From: Chitinophaga niastensis
GTDB taxonomy: Bacteria > Bacteroidota > Bacteroidia > Chitinophagales > Chitinophagaceae
Direction of reading: 5' to 3'
Length of the DNA: 64,000 nt
Assembly (NCBI RefSeq): GCF_003014755.1
Contig: NZ_PYAW01000004.1
Location: 372,001 to 436,000, forward strand
Part shown: positions 63,001 through 64,000 of the stretch, piece after piece
How the letters are laid out: the number at the start of each line of letters is the position of its first letter
How positions within the stretch are numbered: the stretch's first letter is position 1
The notes under the pieces: generated by a model
Told to the model about the DNA's origin: nothing
Database searches by the model: none
What the model saw: the letters and a program-made list of their open reading frames with translations, nothing else
Translations under genes and position numbers: made by a program

Positions 63001-64000
63001 AGGTATTATTGCTTTCCTGAAACAGCAGCTGCCGGATTATATGATACCTGCACTGTTGATCCCATTGGAGAAACTGCCATTAACGGCAAATGGAAAAATT
63101 GATAAAAAAGCACTGCCGGATACTGACGCAGAGGCACTGCTCACCAATGCATATGTAGCACCGAGAAATGCCACCGAACAAGGACTGGCAACCATCTGGC
63201 AGGAGTTGTTAGGTGTATCACGTGTAGGCATACACGACAATTTCTTTGAACTGGGCGGCGACTCTATCATCACGATACAGGTAGTCAGCCGCGCTAAACG
63301 TGCCGGCTATGAATTGCAGCCCAGAGATTTGTTTTTACACCAAACCATTGCAGCACTGGCTGTTTTACTATCGTCCCGTAAAAGCACTGCTACGGCAGGT
63401 GAACAAGGTTTATTAACGGGTCATAGCGGGTTATTGCCAATCCAGCAATGGTATTTTAATACAGGTGCTGCGGTAACGGTACCTTTTAATCAGAGTGTTT
63501 TATTATCGATAGATAAAAGCGTAGATACGTCTGCGTTAGATGCAGCCATCAGCGGGTTAGTAGATTACCATGATGCGCTGCGATTTGTTTATACGCCCTC
63601 AAATAACGGCTGGCAGCAGCTGTACGGATCTGCCGAAGGCAGGTTGGAAATAGCAGATCTGCAGGCGGTATCTCCGGATAACCTGGCCAACGGGGTGGCA
63701 GAGCAGGCCAATCATTACCAGCAAAGCCTGCAAATAGAGAAAGGTATCCTGATCCGTGCTGTATTGCTGTTAACACCTGCCAGCGAATCGCGTAACCGTT
63801 TATTGATAGTAGTGCATCACCTGGCGGTAGACGGCGTATCCTGGCGTATCCTGCTGGAAGACCTGGAGCTGTTGCTGAAAAATGATCCGCATAAAAATGC
63901 AGTAGATATTTTGGGTCGTAAGAGTAGTTCTTACCGGCAGTGGTTTACTGCGCTGGCAAATTATGGGCAGCGTCATCGTGTATTAACCCAGGAAGATTAC
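60026..64000 (+). CDS. NRPS3: non-ribosomal peptide synthetase, truncated by window end
   Basis: The frame opens at the ATG at 60026, 36 bp after NRPS2, and is still open at 64000 (~1325 codons). Residues ~1-62 form a TubC_N-like docking domain (DIVDLLEKANDIGIQISF, ending in a helix with NKEYLIEYFKK). The rest is module 11, C-A(Leu)-T-E, with the E domain cut by the window edge. The domain spacing from start codon to A-domain core equals that of NRPS2 exactly (Asp738 in both), which shows common origin of the two subunit starts. Further modules and the release domain (thioesterase or reductase) are expected downstream. Confidence 0.94.
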   Translation, partial: MTGFNLIDIVDLLEKANDIGIQISFDDNELIVQTHKENIIDASFLNELKSNKEYLIEYFKKHHQSGSDIMLTEEINTAGRNGSTRIPLSFSQERLWFIDQLEGSVQYHLPVVLRVKGALNKKALVYALQHIINRHEVLRTVIAAEGGKAWQQIQEKDQWQLELIDEPIYKEVPTALQSCVKALIAAPFDLSKDHMLRAHLIVQHADEHVLVVIVHHIASDGWSTGIIIRELVELYGAYAEDRTAQLPVLDLQYADYAIWQREYLSGEVLTQQLDYWKNKLSGVDALSLVTDHPRPAIQSTRGATRSFRLPRELTAQLHALSRQEDTTLFMTLLAAFNVLLYRYSAQDDICVGSPIAGRTRQELEGLIGFFINTLVLRNDLSNNPSFTNLMQQVKETTLSAYDHQEIPFEKIVEAVVKQRDLSRNPLFQVVFMLQNTPEEPDLSLDAVSFSHEQVVSTTTMFDLIFSVEDRGGELTGSVSYCIDLFDAATIDRMITHFEQLLLSIVASPASPIASFTMLAAREEEQLILSFNDTTIDYPQHKTIIEQISLQAALTPAATALVFDDRLLTYRELEERSGQLAHYLISKGITTETVVPVCMERSPEIVVSMLGIMKAGGAYVPVDPEYPTDRIRHIIADTRAAIIVGSKACVDKLKLAGAADIITLDGDKDIISQYPATVPNLTYTGHQLAYVIYTSGSTGLPKGVMIEHNGVANLVNWHNATYGVTAASKATAAAGMGFDAFGWEVWPYLCKGAAVNILNDEKRFSLTAIVNLFREEEISHGFLSTALLHEFIREAGNKLTALKYLLTGGDKLTAIDVSGLTYKVVNNYGPTENSVVTTYYPLSARDKDVTPVIGRPVSNTKIYIINSHTQLSPVGVPGEICIAGKGVSRGYLNRPELTAEKFIANPFDVQGGNLYRTGDLGRWQPDGNIEYLGRIDDQVKIRGYRIELGEIENVLQQCNLVKQAVVLAKEDHSGHRNKRLVGYIVPANLFDKEGIIAFLKQQLPDYMIPALLIPLEKLPLTANGKIDKKALPDTDAEALLTNAYVAPRNATEQGLATIWQELLGVSRVGIHDNFFELGGDSIITIQVVSRAKRAGYELQPRDLFLHQTIAALAVLLSSRKSTATAGEQGLLTGHSGLLPIQQWYFNTGAAVTVPFNQSVLLSIDKSVDTSALDAAISGLVDYHDALRFVYTPSNNGWQQLYGSAEGRLEIADLQAVSPDNLANGVAEQANHYQQSLQIEKGILIRAVLLLTPASESRNRLLIVVHHLAVDGVSWRILLEDLELLLKNDPHKNAVDILGRKSSSYRQWFTALANYGQRHRVLTQEDY
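60275..64000 (+). other. NRPS module 11: C-A(Leu)-T-E, E domain incomplete
   Basis: The C domain starts at IPLSFSQERLW (~85) with HHIASDGW. The A-domain code from Asp738 is DAWFLGNVVK, the leucine code, and the T domain has GGDSI (~1077). The E domain starts at ~1126 and shows HHLAVDGVSW before the window ends, predicting D-Leu. Confidence 0.92.
61613..63271 (+). repeat. Near-identical A-T repeat, copy 2 (module 11, Leu)
   Basis: Direct repeat partner of 47297-48955, with the same leucine code. The flanking C domains and E domains are clearly less similar than the repeat itself. Confidence 0.88.

Noticed and set aside
18555..64000. Ketoreductase, aminotransferase or terminal thioesterase domain within the visible megasynthases
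   Set aside because: I looked after the AT domain and at the C-termini of NRPS1 and NRPS2 and found only ACP/T domains and short tails. The release domain must lie beyond the window.
1..64000. CRISPR arrays, tRNA or rRNA genes
   Set aside because: No regularly spaced short repeats and no recognisable structural RNA were seen on either strand.

Overview
The window looks like a Bacteroidota chromosome, most likely a Chitinophaga-type member of Chitinophagaceae. The evidence is a GLPGLI-family protein, a SusC-like CarboxypepD_reg/outer-membrane beta-barrel receptor, an M57-type lipoprotein, no strong Shine-Dalgarno sequences, and moderate GC. This assignment is inferred from gene families only; no marker gene is present.

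Positions 1-10.4 kb hold cell-envelope and housekeeping genes. They include a truncated M57 peptidase lipoprotein, a 45-residue His-rich lipoprotein, a CarboxypepD_reg-like exported protein, an OmpR-type response regulator with its histidine kinase, and a GLPGLI protein convergent with a 940-residue outer-membrane beta-barrel protein. They end with a secreted DRGH non-specific nuclease lipoprotein, convergent with a clear NuiA-like nuclease inhibitor. At 10.6-11.7 kb lies a putative metallopeptidase toxin (HERTH motif) with an N-terminal leader like those of secreted effectors.

From about 11.8 kb to the end the window is one natural-product locus. On the minus strand are an Sfp-type phosphopantetheinyl transferase and an MsbA-like ABC exporter. 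On the plus strand are a specialised NusG paralogue, a structured leader, a type II thioesterase, a CmlA-type diiron beta-hydroxylase, and three giant collinear assembly-line genes: NRPS1 (9035 aa), NRPS2 (4759 aa) and NRPS3 (>1325 aa, running off the window).

Reading the domains gives: FAAL-ACP / KS-AT-ACP (no ketoreductase) / C-A(X)-T / C-A(X)-T / C-A(Thr)-T-E / C-A(Z)-T-E / C-A(Asp)-T / C-A(Tyr)-T // C-A(Leu)-T-E / C-A(Asp)-T / C-A(Phe or Tyr)-T / C-A(X)-T // C-A(Leu)-T-E... Here // marks subunit boundaries. X has the code DIWELTADDK and Z has DAEHIGEVTK; I cannot assign either with confidence, but the acidic pocket of X suggests a cationic side chain. The predicted product is a lipopeptide of at least 11 residues with a beta-keto (or later modified) fatty acyl tail, four D-residues and probable beta-hydroxylation. 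The terminal module and release domain lie beyond position 64000. Two pairs of adenylation domains are nearly identical at the DNA level, which indicates recent duplication or gene conversion.
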